From contig CAVYML010000003.1 of assembly GCA_963769605.1 (NCBI GenBank), positions 248,001 to 312,000 on the forward strand: 64,000 nt of DNA. Direction: 5' to 3'. The DNA is from Fen-1254 sp963769605 (lineage in GTDB: Bacteria; Bacteroidota; Ignavibacteria; UBA10030). Position numbers and translations under genes: made by a program. The stretch's first letter is position 1; every line of letters begins with the position of its first letter. The notes under the pieces were generated by a model, which had not been told where the DNA came from, did not search any database, and saw only the letters and a list, made by a program, of their open reading frames with translations. Below, piece after piece: positions 44,453-53,697 of the stretch.

Positions 44453-45978
44453 CGGACGCCTCGGGCTCCCTGTGGCTGCTGACCGGAGAGCGGGCTGCGC
44501 AGCTGCTGATTGGCGGCATCGTCTTCACCGCTGCTGATTCCAAGGACAATTTGATCGCCGGGTTTCAGTTTATCCGTAGTAATCTCAGTATATTTGCCGT
44601 CGCTCAATCCGGTTCGTACATAAACGGGTTCCAACTTTTTATCGGCATTGAGTATCCATACTTTGCCGAATCCGCTTTGATGCTCCGCTAAGTACGGGCT
44701 TTTTTCATACTCCGGGAAAGTTTGCGTGATGCCGAATGTCGTCGTGGTGCGCACGCGCGTAGCAATCGGATGTCCCTTTACGGGCGTACGTCCATGTTGC
44801 CCTTTTTTTGTAAAATATTTTTGTACTTCAACCATCAAATCTTCGCGGCTCATATCGCTGTGAACTTTCTTGATAGAATCGCGAACAGCGCGAAAGAGTG
44901 TACGGTCTGCGTCGGAAAGCGGAAACATGCTGCCGTTGTTTTGATTGCTCGCAAACCCGCCGGATGACCCTTCAGCTGCTGTTTTATCCTGACCTGTCTG
45001 TCCCTGCGATGACGTTTCAACTCCGGAGCGGCGCCGCACTTTGGTCGAGTCAATAAGCTCAGCAGGCGGCTGCAATCTCAATGCGAGGTTCATGACGCGT
45101 GCAGCGTTTTGACTCGATCCGACCAATATTTTGACATTTGCCGTCATTCCCGGCATGAGTTTGAGATCGCCGTTATCGACGTCGATGATAACGATGTAAT
45201 TCACCACATTGGAGACGCTTGTCGGATTAAGTCTGATTTGCGAAATCTCGCCGGAAAACTTGTTGTCCGGATAGGCGTCGACGGTAAAATATCCTGTCTG
45301 TCCGATGGAGACCCTGCCGATATCGGATTCGTCGACAGTCGTTTGGACCTGCATTTTGCGCAAGTCGTTTGCAATAGTGTACAGAACCGGCGAGGATAAG
45401 CTTGCTGCAACTGTCTGACCGATATTGACCGCACGATTGATAACCACGCCGTCTATAGGGGCGTAAATCGTAGCATATTTCAAATCAATAATGGCCCGGT
45501 CGAGCGCAGACTGTGCGGATTTCACTGCTGCAATATTCTGTTGATATGCCAATTCTGCCGTGTCGTAATCAGACTGGGACATAAGCTGCCGGGCGAGTAA
45601 ATCCTTATCACGGTCGAGGGTGACTTTGCTGTACGTGAGCTGGGCTTTCGATTTGTCCAGTGTTGCCTGGGCATCGATGACCGCCTGCACGAGAAACGTT
45701 GTATCGATTCGGGCAATCACTTGTCCGGCTTTTACGACCGAATTAAAATCGGCATACAGTTTTGTTATAATTCCCGATACCTGAGTTCCTACATCGATAG
45801 ATGTGACCGGATTGACCGTTCCGGTGGCCGTTATATAGACCGACAGATCTCCCGTAGAAACCGAATCGAACCGATAATTGTATTTCGGTTTATTACTGCG
45901 AATAAAGAGAAAATAACATGCAACCAAAAGAAGAGCTGCGCAAAATAGAGAAGACCATAGTATTGTTTTTCGTTTCAT
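44449..45978 (-). CDS. MacA-type periplasmic adaptor with a large insertion
   Basis: The 509-residue adaptor has a signal-anchor (ILWSSLFCAALLLVACYF) and the usual lipoyl/barrel-sandwich, hairpin and beta-barrel parts (VSGIITKLYADFNSVV, IYAPIDGVVINRAVNIGQTV, MPGMTANVKILVG). Between about residues 305 and 435, just after the second barrel-sandwich half, is a low-complexity insertion (rich in Gly, Ser, Gln: SSQGQTGQDKTAAEGSSGG) and a helix (DLMVEVQKYFTKKG) that ordinary MacA proteins lack. The protein is therefore about 130 residues longer than typical. The first gene of the operon; the family joins MacB to an outer-membrane channel. Confidence 0.9.
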   Translation of the reverse strand: MKRKTILWSSLFCAALLLVACYFLFIRSNKPKYNYRFDSVSTGDLSVYITATGTVNPVTSIDVGTQVSGIITKLYADFNSVVKAGQVIARIDTTFLVQAVIDAQATLDKSKAQLTYSKVTLDRDKDLLARQLMSQSDYDTAELAYQQNIAAVKSAQSALDRAIIDLKYATIYAPIDGVVINRAVNIGQTVAASLSSPVLYTIANDLRKMQVQTTVDESDIGRVSIGQTGYFTVDAYPDNKFSGEISQIRLNPTSVSNVVNYIVIIDVDNGDLKLMPGMTANVKILVGSSQNAARVMNLALRLQPPAELIDSTKVRRRSGVETSSQGQTGQDKTAAEGSSGGFASNQNNGSMFPLSDADRTLFRAVRDSIKKVHSDMSREDLMVEVQKYFTKKGQHGRTPVKGHPIATRVRTTTTFGITQTFPEYEKSPYLAEHQSGFGKVWILNADKKLEPVYVRTGLSDGKYTEITTDKLKPGDQIVLGISSGEDDAANQQLRSPLSGQQPQGARGVR

Positions 45979-46071
45979 GCTGTACCTCGAATCCTAAAAA
46001 CTGTTCACTATTCAATATTATCCAGACACTTATAAAACGTCTATCGTTTGAATTTGTTTCATAATAAATAA

Positions 46072-46840
46072 TCACTTCTTCCCGTCCACCTGATCGACCG
46101 GAACATTGCGCCGGGCGGCGACAGCCTGCATAATCTGTGTGCGGACTTTTTCCCGCAGAGCCGGAACTTCATCCAGCGTCAACGACGATGTCTCGACCGG
46201 CGGAAGGACAATGAGCGCAATTTCGGATGGCTCGCCGAATTTCCATCCATGTTTCGGAATGCAGAGCATTGTGCCGTCGAGTGCGATCGGCAGCACCGGA
46301 GTTTTTGTTTTTACGGCAAGATGAAACGCGCCGTCGGTAAAAGGACGAAGCCGTCCGTCCGTTGTTCGCGTTCCTTCCGGAAAAATCATGACGGAACAAT
46401 GCAGCGCCAGAAAAATGCTGCGCCTTGATCAACGCCTGTGCCCCGCTGCGTGCATTCCGGCGGTCAACACGGATATCGCCGGCAAGCCGCATCATCCAGC
46501 CGACAATGGGAAGAGAAAATAATTCCTTCTTTGCCATCCATTTCATTTCCCATGGCAGATTGCTGATAATCGGAATGTCCGCCATCGATTGATGGTTGGA
46601 AACAACGACATAAGGGTTCCGGGGGTTAAGTACGGTTTCTCCGGAAATATGAATTTTCCATGCAGAGTTCACAGCGGTCATCGCTCTGCCAAGTTTTCGG
46701 AAAAGGAATCCCGTAGCATAATGTGCCGGGTCTCGATCACAGAGTCTGCGAATTGCCAAAAGGGGCAGCCAAATAAGAATGAGAAGGGCAACCGTGCTCC
46801 ATATATAAAGAGATCGGATTGCCGAAAGAATATTTTTCAT
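46072..46840 (-). pseudogene. PlsC-type lysophospholipid acyltransferase, frameshifted
   Basis: The N-terminal frame (46840 down to about 46411) has an N-terminal helix and the acyltransferase motif NHQSMAD (HX4D). The second frame (from about 46415 to 46072) resumes with the FPEGTR substrate motif and the C-terminal half. A run of five T residues on the coding strand (46411-46415) is one base too long for reading FLALHCSVMIFPEGTR in one frame. Together they would give a normal PlsC family protein of about 256 residues that acylates lysophosphatidic acid or a related lipid. The break may be a homopolymer assembly error, a phase-variable tract or a real inactivation. Confidence 0.85.
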
Positions 46841-46991
46841 AGCCGCGTAAGTTCAAATATGAACGAATCGTGATTATTTTGGGGACACCAAAATATAACT
46901 GATTTTGTTTTCACTATGAAATTAATATGCGGAGTCCGTCTCAGAATGAAGCAGGAATTCCTGTAAGACCGGATTTCCTTTGGTGTTTCTT

Positions 46992-47546
46992 TCAGTGTTC
47001 AAAGCTTTTCAGCGCTTCCGCAAATTTCAGAGATTTAAGAACGAGCGTTTTCAAATGTTTTTCGGTGTTTTTATCGATCAATTCGCCCGAAGAAGTAAAC
47101 GCGTCGTTCCCATATTGTATGCATATTTGCGGTTTTGGGAGGACAATGCTGCCCAGATTTGCCAGCACCTGACGCAGATGCGGCTGCATCCGTACAGTTC
47201 CGAACGGTCCGTTCGAAACACCGAATATCGCTGCGACTTTTCCGTTCAAAGGATTTTCCATGACTGAGAGCCAATCGAGGACATTTTTTAATCCCCCGGG
47301 AATCGAATGATTATATTCGGGGGAAGCGATCAATATAACATCGGTTTCGAGAAGAACTGACTGTAAAATAAGCAGATCCTGCGGCGGAGCCGGAATGTCT
47401 TCCGAGTAAGTCGGTATTGTCATCTGTGCGAGATCGACTGCGCGCACCGCTGCTCCGGCTTCCCGTGCAAACCGTAAAGCGATATTCAATGCCTTTGTAT
47501 TCGTCGATTCTTTTCTTAAACTTCCCGATATTCCAATGACGTCCAT
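46992..47546 (-). CDS. NADPH-dependent FMN reductase-like protein
   Basis: The 184-residue flavodoxin-fold protein begins VIGISGSLRKESTNTKAL (phosphate-binding loop for FMN) and has ASPEYNHSIPGGLKNVLDWLS, the family signature, and VAAIFGVSNGPFGTVR. Such proteins reduce quinones, azo compounds or iron/chromate with NAD(P)H. A C-terminal tail (about 20 residues) is longer than usual. It is a single gene, convergent with nothing close; the next gene is on the other strand. Confidence 0.92.
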   Translation of the reverse strand: MDVIGISGSLRKESTNTKALNIALRFAREAGAAVRAVDLAQMTIPTYSEDIPAPPQDLLILQSVLLETDVILIASPEYNHSIPGGLKNVLDWLSVMENPLNGKVAAIFGVSNGPFGTVRMQPHLRQVLANLGSIVLPKPQICIQYGNDAFTSSGELIDKNTEKHLKTLVLKSLKFAEALKSFEH

Positions 47547-47747
47547 TGTTCTTTAGATCCTTCTGCCGTTCATAGTAAAACAGATGCACACCGCAGGAAG
47601 TTCCGATAATACAAATTCAAAGTTAACGCCCAAAAGAGCATTCCGTATCCACAGAGTATCCGATTTGTAAAAGGAATGCCGTGCGCATTGCATCAAAACA
47701 GGGGTTTGACTACATTTTATAAAGGACTATGATCAAGACGGAAACTC

Positions 47748-48200
47748 ATGGAAGATTACAATAAAAATCCTAAAGCCTACAATCCGCCGATGCATTCGGC
47801 GGAACATATACTCAACCAGACGATGGTGCGCATGTTCGATTGCGGCCGGGCATTCAGTGCACATATTGAAAAGAAGAAATCGAAGTGCGATTATCGTTTC
47901 GGAAGGAACCTTACGCCGGAAGAGATTTTGCAGGTTGAAAAGAAAGTCAACGAAGTTATTCAATCGAATGCCCCCGTAATCGAAGCGTTCCTTACCCGGA
48001 GCGAAGCAGGCCGGCGTTTCAACCTGACGCGCCTGCCGGAAGAGTCGGGGGATTCGATCCGCGTCATCACTATCGGAGATTACGATGCGTGTCCCTGCAG
48101 CGGTATTCATGTGCCTTCGACAAAAGAAATCGGAATTCTGAAAATCATATCGACAGATTGGCACGAAGGAGTTTTAAGGGTGCGGTTTAAACTGCAATAG
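47748..48200 (+). CDS. AlaX-like tRNA editing domain protein
   Basis: The 150-residue protein has the metal-binding HSAEHIL (HxxxH) and the second pair CSGIH (CxxxH, in DACPCSGIHVPS) of the ThrRS/AlaRS second additional domain. It lacks the aminoacylation and anticodon parts, so it is a stand-alone AlaX-type editing protein or a related hydrolase. Known AlaX proteins remove wrongly attached serine or glycine from tRNA-Ala. At about 150 residues it resembles the short forms. Whether it edits tRNA has not been shown by sequence alone. Confidence 0.85.
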   Translation: MEDYNKNPKAYNPPMHSAEHILNQTMVRMFDCGRAFSAHIEKKKSKCDYRFGRNLTPEEILQVEKKVNEVIQSNAPVIEAFLTRSEAGRRFNLTRLPEESGDSIRVITIGDYDACPCSGIHVPSTKEIGILKIISTDWHEGVLRVRFKLQ

Positions 48201-48316
48201 CCTGGAAATTCGTCCGGAAGCGATCTCTTTACCGAAAGAAAATCCCTGTCTGCCGAAAAGAGAAAGAAAGTGAACCGATCATTTTGTAACGTGAATTTAT
48301 AATCACATGATGAAAG

Positions 48317-48886
48317 ATGAACATTACGATGAAACATGATATATGCCCATGGTATCTTGGATATATTCTGGCGAATCCGCTGAGGCGGTTATACCAGAAT
48401 CCTGAGAAGATTATTTCTCCATACTGCAAGCCGGGAATGCGCGTTTTGGAGATCGGCCCCGGCATGGGATTTTTCAGCCTGCCGATGGCGGAAAAAGTCG
48501 GCAGCGGGGGAAAAATATTCTGTGTTGATGTGCAGGAAAAAATGCTGAGGACTCTCCGCCGGAGGGTTGTGCGAAGGAAGCTCGACAATATCATCGAAAC
48601 CCGTCTTTGTTCAGAGTCATCTTTAGAAATCAGCGATACGAAGGGAACAATCGATTTTGTGCTTGCATTTTACGTTGTTCATGAAATTCCCAATGCAGAT
48701 ATTCTCTTTGATGAGATTGCGGCGTCTTTACGCCCGGAAGGAATTCTTCTTATCGCAGAGCCAAGCGGACACGTAGACAGGACAAGTTTTGCCGAATTGC
48801 TCCGAAGGGCAGAAGCGCATGGATTTCGGAGTATCGCTTCACCCGATATTCGCGGAAGTCATGCCGCTCTCTTAAAACATTTTTGA
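48317..48886 (+). CDS. Class I SAM-dependent methyltransferase
   Basis: The 189-residue protein has the SAM loop VLEIGPGMGFFSLPMAEKVG (motif I), the acidic motif II CVDVQEKML and a post-I IDFVLAFYVVHEIP. It resembles small UbiE-like methyltransferases without a clear substrate-binding extension. The ATG at 48317 is used; another in-frame ATG follows at 48329. The next gene begins 4 bases after its stop codon, so the two are probably co-transcribed, although no functional link is obvious. Confidence 0.88.
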   Translation: MNITMKHDICPWYLGYILANPLRRLYQNPEKIISPYCKPGMRVLEIGPGMGFFSLPMAEKVGSGGKIFCVDVQEKMLRTLRRRVVRRKLDNIIETRLCSESSLEISDTKGTIDFVLAFYVVHEIPNADILFDEIAASLRPEGILLIAEPSGHVDRTSFAELLRRAEAHGFRSIASPDIRGSHAALLKHF

Positions 48887-48890
48887 AAAG

Positions 48891-49685
48891 ATGAAAATGC
48901 TTTTTCTCCGCAAAACACTTATCGCTGCAATCTGGTGCATCGGTGCATCGGCATTGCTCTTCTCACAAAAGAGTGCCGATACGGCGGTTTATACGGATTC
49001 CTGTTTTAAACTGCCGTATCTGAAAAAAGCCGGAATGCAGGGGGCGATCAGCGTATGGATCGTTGACGGCGCATATATACGGACATACATCGATGAAGAG
49101 TTCACAAATTTCGGACAGCACGACAATTTTTCCTTTATTCCGAAGAACGAATTTTGGCTCGACCGGGAAGAACAGGAAGATGAGCAGACTTTTTTTATCG
49201 ATCATCTTTTGATTGAGTACCGGCTGATGGAAAAAGGTGTTTCGTACGATTCGGCGCTGGAAGAGGCAGACCGGCAGGAAATGATGGAACGAAAACAATC
49301 AGGCGATTTGCAGAAAGTATTACAGAAAAACGGTTTGCCTGATCCTGCAAAAGTACACCTCCGACTCTGGAAAAAACTCGAATCGGGAATCAGTGTATGG
49401 ATTGTAGACGGCCGTTTGGTGCGGAGTGCGTTCGATGTGGACTTTACCGAAGGGGGGCATGAGTGTGTCTACGAATTCGTCCCGCACAACGAAGTCTGGA
49501 TCGATAACGATCTACAGGAAGCAGAACGTCCGTTTGTTCTCTTGCATGAACTCCATGAACGTAACCTCATGTTCGAGGGCCGGGAATATTCAAGAGCGCA
49601 TCAAGATGCAAGCGTGTTGGAATCGTATTGCCGGCATCATACCGATGAACTGCACGTTAAACTGGCGAATGAAGGATGGGAATAA
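48891..49685 (+). CDS. Secreted protein with a duplicated domain and HELHE motif
   Basis: The 264-residue protein has a signal peptide (to about residue 26, ALLFSQ). It consists of two copies of one domain: residues about 52-126 and about 165-242 (ISVWIVDGxxxR...F...P.NE.W.D......F). The second copy carries LLHELHERNLMFEGREYSRAH (His 219, Glu 220, His 222, Glu 223, His 237), possibly a metal site; the first has HLLIEYRLMEKGVSYDSAL, lacking Glu 220, His 222 and His 237 equivalents. HELHE differs from the HExxH of zinc peptidases. No function is known. It probably shares an operon with the methyltransferase. Confidence 0.7.
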   Translation: MKMLFLRKTLIAAIWCIGASALLFSQKSADTAVYTDSCFKLPYLKKAGMQGAISVWIVDGAYIRTYIDEEFTNFGQHDNFSFIPKNEFWLDREEQEDEQTFFIDHLLIEYRLMEKGVSYDSALEEADRQEMMERKQSGDLQKVLQKNGLPDPAKVHLRLWKKLESGISVWIVDGRLVRSAFDVDFTEGGHECVYEFVPHNEVWIDNDLQEAERPFVLLHELHERNLMFEGREYSRAHQDASVLESYCRHHTDELHVKLANEGWE

Positions 49686-49702
49686 GGCGCTAAAATATAA
49701 AG

Positions 49703-49732
49703 AGCCGGCCCATTGAGCCGGGACGGCTTTTT
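49703..49732 (+). terminator. Rho-independent terminator
   Basis: AGCCGGCCC (49703-49711) pairs with GGGACGGCT (49720-49728) with one mismatch, followed by a five-T run. It separates the plus-strand gene pair from the convergent lipoprotein gene. Confidence 0.8.
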
Positions 49733-49761
49733 ACGTCGTAGGAGAGTAATCAAGTCTCCAA

Positions 49762-50379
49762 TCATTCTTTTAAGCGCTGGAAAATAAAAAAGCGATTGCC
49801 GTAGCTGATCGGCTGCGTGAAATCGTTTACATCCAACGTTTGTATCGGATGACGCAGTTCCTCCGGGAACGAATAAATGTTCGTCATTCCGATTTTTCCG
49901 CCATGCTCGAGCGATGAAGAATCGATGGAAAACGTTTTTGCCAATTTTTCAAAGCCGGTGCCGCGTTTAAGGGCCGCATACACTGTGTCGGCGTCTGCTG
50001 CCGAACGGCAGACGATTTCTGCAAGAGAATAATTGACCGGTGCCGCAAAGTGGATAACAGTCTGCAGGTGATACCATGTTGGAACCGGTTTATCATTGAC
50101 CACAGCTGGTAGGAATCGCCATTGTCTCATGATTGCTTCGGCTTGAGCATTCCAATTTGAATCCGTGGTTCCCTTTGAAATATGTACTTCGTCGACAGTC
50201 CCGTTCTCCATGATATGAAGCATAGCATCCAGGCTTATGGGACCAGAATTTTCGCCCGCCGGGACGGAAGGGAGCTGGTTCTGACTTACCAGCTTCGGCA
50301 TCGATGACTGCTGGATTTCTTTTGTGCTGGAGCACGATAGAAGACATGCAGCAAGCAAGAGAAGAATAAGATTTTTCAT
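49762..50379 (-). CDS. Lipoprotein: TonB C-terminal-like domain fused to a PpiC-type domain
   Basis: The 205-residue protein has a lipoprotein signal (LLLLAACLLSC, Cys about 16). Residues about 50-112 match the TonB C-terminal fold (LHIMENGTVDEVHISKG, EAIMRQWRFLPAVVNDKPVPTWYHLQTVIHF). Residues about 118-205 match parvulin/PpiC peptidyl-prolyl isomerase (LAEIVCRSAADADTVYAALKRGTGFEKLAKTFSID, GGKIGMTNIYSFPEEL, VNDFTQPISYGNRFFIFQR). The TonB part here lacks any transmembrane helix, so it is likely a periplasmic or outer-membrane-anchored chaperone. The combination is rare. AGGTG precedes the ATG. Confidence 0.8.
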   Translation of the reverse strand: MKNLILLLLAACLLSCSSTKEIQQSSMPKLVSQNQLPSVPAGENSGPISLDAMLHIMENGTVDEVHISKGTTDSNWNAQAEAIMRQWRFLPAVVNDKPVPTWYHLQTVIHFAAPVNYSLAEIVCRSAADADTVYAALKRGTGFEKLAKTFSIDSSSLEHGGKIGMTNIYSFPEELRHPIQTLDVNDFTQPISYGNRFFIFQRLKE

Positions 50380-50857
50380 AATTCACCTCCAAATATATGA
50401 ATCGGTGGATAACTGCGATATAATTTTTTGGAAAACATGCCATGTTATAAAATGCTTTCCATACAAACGTAGTTGTTATATATGAAAAGGCAAGCTCAAG
50501 CTTGACCGAATATATATATTTACATGATAAAAGTAAATCGACTTTTAAATGCCTATAAATCATGGAATATCGATCAAATATCGCGTTTTTGCAGCCACTG
50601 TTGCGATGCCGTTAGAAAAAAAATAAGCGCTCTTGCACCCATCGGATGAGAATGAAAAAACACCGGGTCACTCCAAACATAGATGCATGATTCTTTTCGT
50701 CAATGTGATTCTCCTTTATACTTCAGTGAAATAAAGAAAATACTGGAATATGCAGAGATGTCGTCGAAAAGCGGAAGCCGGTCAAGCTCTTTCACGGCAT
50801 TGCAATTCGGAGCTTTTTTCGGTACCGTTTATATACATTAAATAAATTATCGGTGTA
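50380..50857. other. Divergent intergenic region
   Basis: 478 bases between the lipoprotein gene and the patatin-like gene, transcribed divergently. No gene, repeat family or clear structured element was recognised. An AT-rich stretch at about 50505-50535 may be part of a promoter. Confidence 0.45.
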
Positions 50858-53614
50858 ATGAAGACAAGAATATTTTTAGCAATTATCGGTTTTGCCTTTC
50901 TCTTGTCGTTTTCACTCTCCCTGCAAGCGCAAAAAAATGACAGTGGACGGGTTGTGCTTGCTCCCGAATGGAAAGAGTTGAAATCTCAAATTCCCTCATT
51001 CGTTTGTTTGCGGCTGCCGAAGCGCCCGAAAATTGCACTCGTTCTCAGCGGCGGCGGCGCACGTGGAGTTGCTGCTATCGGTGTTCTCAAGGTTTTTGAA
51101 CGCGCTCACATTCCTATCGATCTCCTTGTGGGAAACAGCATCGGAAGCATTATCGGCGGGTTGTATGCATCCGGATATTCACCTGCGCAGCTTCAGAAGA
51201 TGGTCGATACGACCAATTGGGATGAAGTTTTAAGTTACGGTGATCAGGTGCGGCGTGAAGACATGTTTCTTGATAAAAAAATCGAACGCGACAAAAGTAT
51301 TTTGGTTTTACGTTTCAACGGTTTGGAACCGGTCATTCCATCTGCATTTTCATCGGGACAAAACCTGACGAATTATTTGAACACCGCCACCTTGCAGAGT
51401 GTTTATCATCCGGATCCGTCGTTCGATTGCCTTCGAGTTCCATTCCGCGCAACGGCAACCGATCTGGTTTCGGGTAAGAGGGTCGTCATCAATCGGGGAG
51501 ATTTGACAGGTGCGCTGCGCGCAAGCATGTCCGTTCCCCTGCTCTTTACAACGGTTCAGAAAGATACCATGCAGCTTCTTGACGGCGGCCTTATCGGCAA
51601 TCTTCCCGTAGAAGTCGCCATTCAAGAAAAGGCGGATATTATTATTGCTGTCGATATGATGGGACCGCTTCGTTCGCGCCATCAGCTCAATACGCCGTGG
51701 GAAGTTGCAGATCAGATTACGACAATTATGATGCAGGAAGCAAACGAATTATCGCGCAGAAAAGCCGATGTTATCATTACGCCGAAACTCGGCGATCATC
51801 TTTCGACGGATTTCTCACAGCTCGATTCACTTATTGACTGCGGTGAAGAAGCTGCGGAGTCTGTTGTTCCGTCTATTCTGCAGCTTATGAACACGAAGTC
51901 GGCACAATCGCCCCGGGACACACTTTCTTTTGCAAATCCGCGCTGGTCATTCGATTCAAGCTCTGTACCCTGGCCCGTTCAACAGCGGCTGCGCGGATTT
52001 TCGGATCGGCACATAGTTTCATATGGCGGTATTCTTCAGATACTGAATGAACTTTCTGCAATGGCAGATTACGATACCGTAGAGGCGATAGCGGAACGCA
52101 CTGCCGGAGAAACCGATATTGTGCTGCATCTTGTACGGTTTCCTGTTCTGGACAGCGTGACGTTTACCGGCAACCGGATAATTCCTTCCGACACCCTGCA
52201 AAACGCCTTCCGATCCATCTTGGGAAAATCGATCAATGCAAGGGAACTTCTGAACGCTCTCGAAAACGTTCTTCGTATCTACCGGTCTGCGGGATATTCG
52301 CTGGCGCGAATTCTTCAAACGCGCTATTCGGCTGCAGATCGCCGTGCGATAGTGATTCTCGATGAAGGCTTGATAGGCCGGATCGATATCAGCGGCACGA
52401 CAAAAACACGGGATTGGGTTCTTCGTCGGGAACTGCCGATGACCGATAGTTCTGTTTTTACGATCCAGAATGCAAAGCAGGGAATGACAAATTTAAATGC
52501 GACCAACTTGTTCGAACAGGTTATTCTTACCGCACATCATGAGGGAGAATACGGGGGAAAAAATGTCCTGACTCTTCAAGCGCGTGAAAGAAACACGGAC
52601 CTGATCAGTTTCGGTCTGCGTGTGGATAATGAACGGAATATCCAGCCTTCTCTCGATCTCCGGGATGAAAATTTTTTAGGAACCGGATCCGAATTAGGAA
52701 TTATGGCGGGAGGCGGTTCAAGAAATCAAAGTTATATAGGGGAATTGAAGACAACGCGGATTTTCAATTCCTATTTGACCTTCGGCCTCCAGGGATATTT
52801 CCTCAATGAAAATATCAATGTCTATCAGGACGCTCCTCAAACCTCGCTTGACGATTTCGAGCGGATGAAGATTGGAGAATACGAACTGGTTCGCAACGGC
52901 GGAACCGCGAGTTTCGGAATGCAGCTCGCACGCCTCGGAAGTTTTATAGTTCAAGGGAGATTGGAACACATTAAAATTTATAATATTTTAAACAATCCGA
53001 TCGACAATCTAACCTATGATCTTTCCGCGCTGCGGTTCGGGACATATGTCGATACGCAGGATAAAGTTCCGTACCCGAACTCGGGTGAAGTCCTTAATCT
53101 CTATTACGAGTCGGCTCTTGTCGATATGGGCAGCACGGTGGGATATACGAAGATCTCGTTTTCGTACGACAAGTATGTGTCGATTTTCAATACTCTCGTC
53201 GTTCACCCGAGTCTATGGATCGGTATCGGAGACAAATCACTTCCCTTGAGCGAACAATTTTCCCTCGGCGGGCCTGAAACTTTTTGGGGATATGCCGAAA
53301 ACGATTCATTGGGACGTCAGGTTTTAGTAGCGAGCTTAGAGTACCGTTATAAACTTCCAATTTCATTTTTCTTCGATACCTATTTCAAGTTTCGATACGA
53401 CTTCGGTGCAATTCGATCGATACCTGGGGATGTAGCTCTGGCGGATTTCAAGCATGGACTCGGAGCTACACTGGCGCTCGATACGCCCGCCGGCCCGGCG
53501 GAGTTCTCGGTGAGCGAAGCCTTTTATTCACGCCCGGAACTTAATCACTTGGTCTGCTGGGGGCCGGTCATGTTTTCGTTCAGTATCGGTTATCCGATTC
53601 TCGGTGTTCATTAA
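50858..53614 (+). CDS. Patatin-like phospholipase fused to POTRA and Omp85-type barrel (PlpD-like)
   Basis: The 918-residue protein has a signal peptide (to about residue 24, SLQAQ), then a patatin domain with GGGARG (65-70), the nucleophile GNSIG (Ser 94) and DGG (Asp 242), the Ser-Asp dyad of phospholipase A. Residues about 430-590 look like POTRA repeats (FPVLDSVTFTGNRIIPSDTL, IRIDISGTTKTRDWVLRREL). Residues about 590-918 are an Omp85-type beta-barrel (FSLGGPETFWGYAEND, YPILGVH end). This is the type V(d) secretion layout (PlpD, FplA), in which the barrel exports the linked lipase to the cell surface. It is probably an outer-membrane or released lipase. Confidence 0.93.
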   Translation: MKTRIFLAIIGFAFLLSFSLSLQAQKNDSGRVVLAPEWKELKSQIPSFVCLRLPKRPKIALVLSGGGARGVAAIGVLKVFERAHIPIDLLVGNSIGSIIGGLYASGYSPAQLQKMVDTTNWDEVLSYGDQVRREDMFLDKKIERDKSILVLRFNGLEPVIPSAFSSGQNLTNYLNTATLQSVYHPDPSFDCLRVPFRATATDLVSGKRVVINRGDLTGALRASMSVPLLFTTVQKDTMQLLDGGLIGNLPVEVAIQEKADIIIAVDMMGPLRSRHQLNTPWEVADQITTIMMQEANELSRRKADVIITPKLGDHLSTDFSQLDSLIDCGEEAAESVVPSILQLMNTKSAQSPRDTLSFANPRWSFDSSSVPWPVQQRLRGFSDRHIVSYGGILQILNELSAMADYDTVEAIAERTAGETDIVLHLVRFPVLDSVTFTGNRIIPSDTLQNAFRSILGKSINARELLNALENVLRIYRSAGYSLARILQTRYSAADRRAIVILDEGLIGRIDISGTTKTRDWVLRRELPMTDSSVFTIQNAKQGMTNLNATNLFEQVILTAHHEGEYGGKNVLTLQARERNTDLISFGLRVDNERNIQPSLDLRDENFLGTGSELGIMAGGGSRNQSYIGELKTTRIFNSYLTFGLQGYFLNENINVYQDAPQTSLDDFERMKIGEYELVRNGGTASFGMQLARLGSFIVQGRLEHIKIYNILNNPIDNLTYDLSALRFGTYVDTQDKVPYPNSGEVLNLYYESALVDMGSTVGYTKISFSYDKYVSIFNTLVVHPSLWIGIGDKSLPLSEQFSLGGPETFWGYAENDSLGRQVLVASLEYRYKLPISFFFDTYFKFRYDFGAIRSIPGDVALADFKHGLGATLALDTPAGPAEFSVSEAFYSRPELNHLVCWGPVMFSFSIGYPILGVH

Positions 53615-53697
53615 GATTGGACCGCCGTGCAACTTGATGCCTGCTCTTCCCGTATCACGAGATACAGCCGGAACCGCTCCGGTTTGAGGATTAGTTT

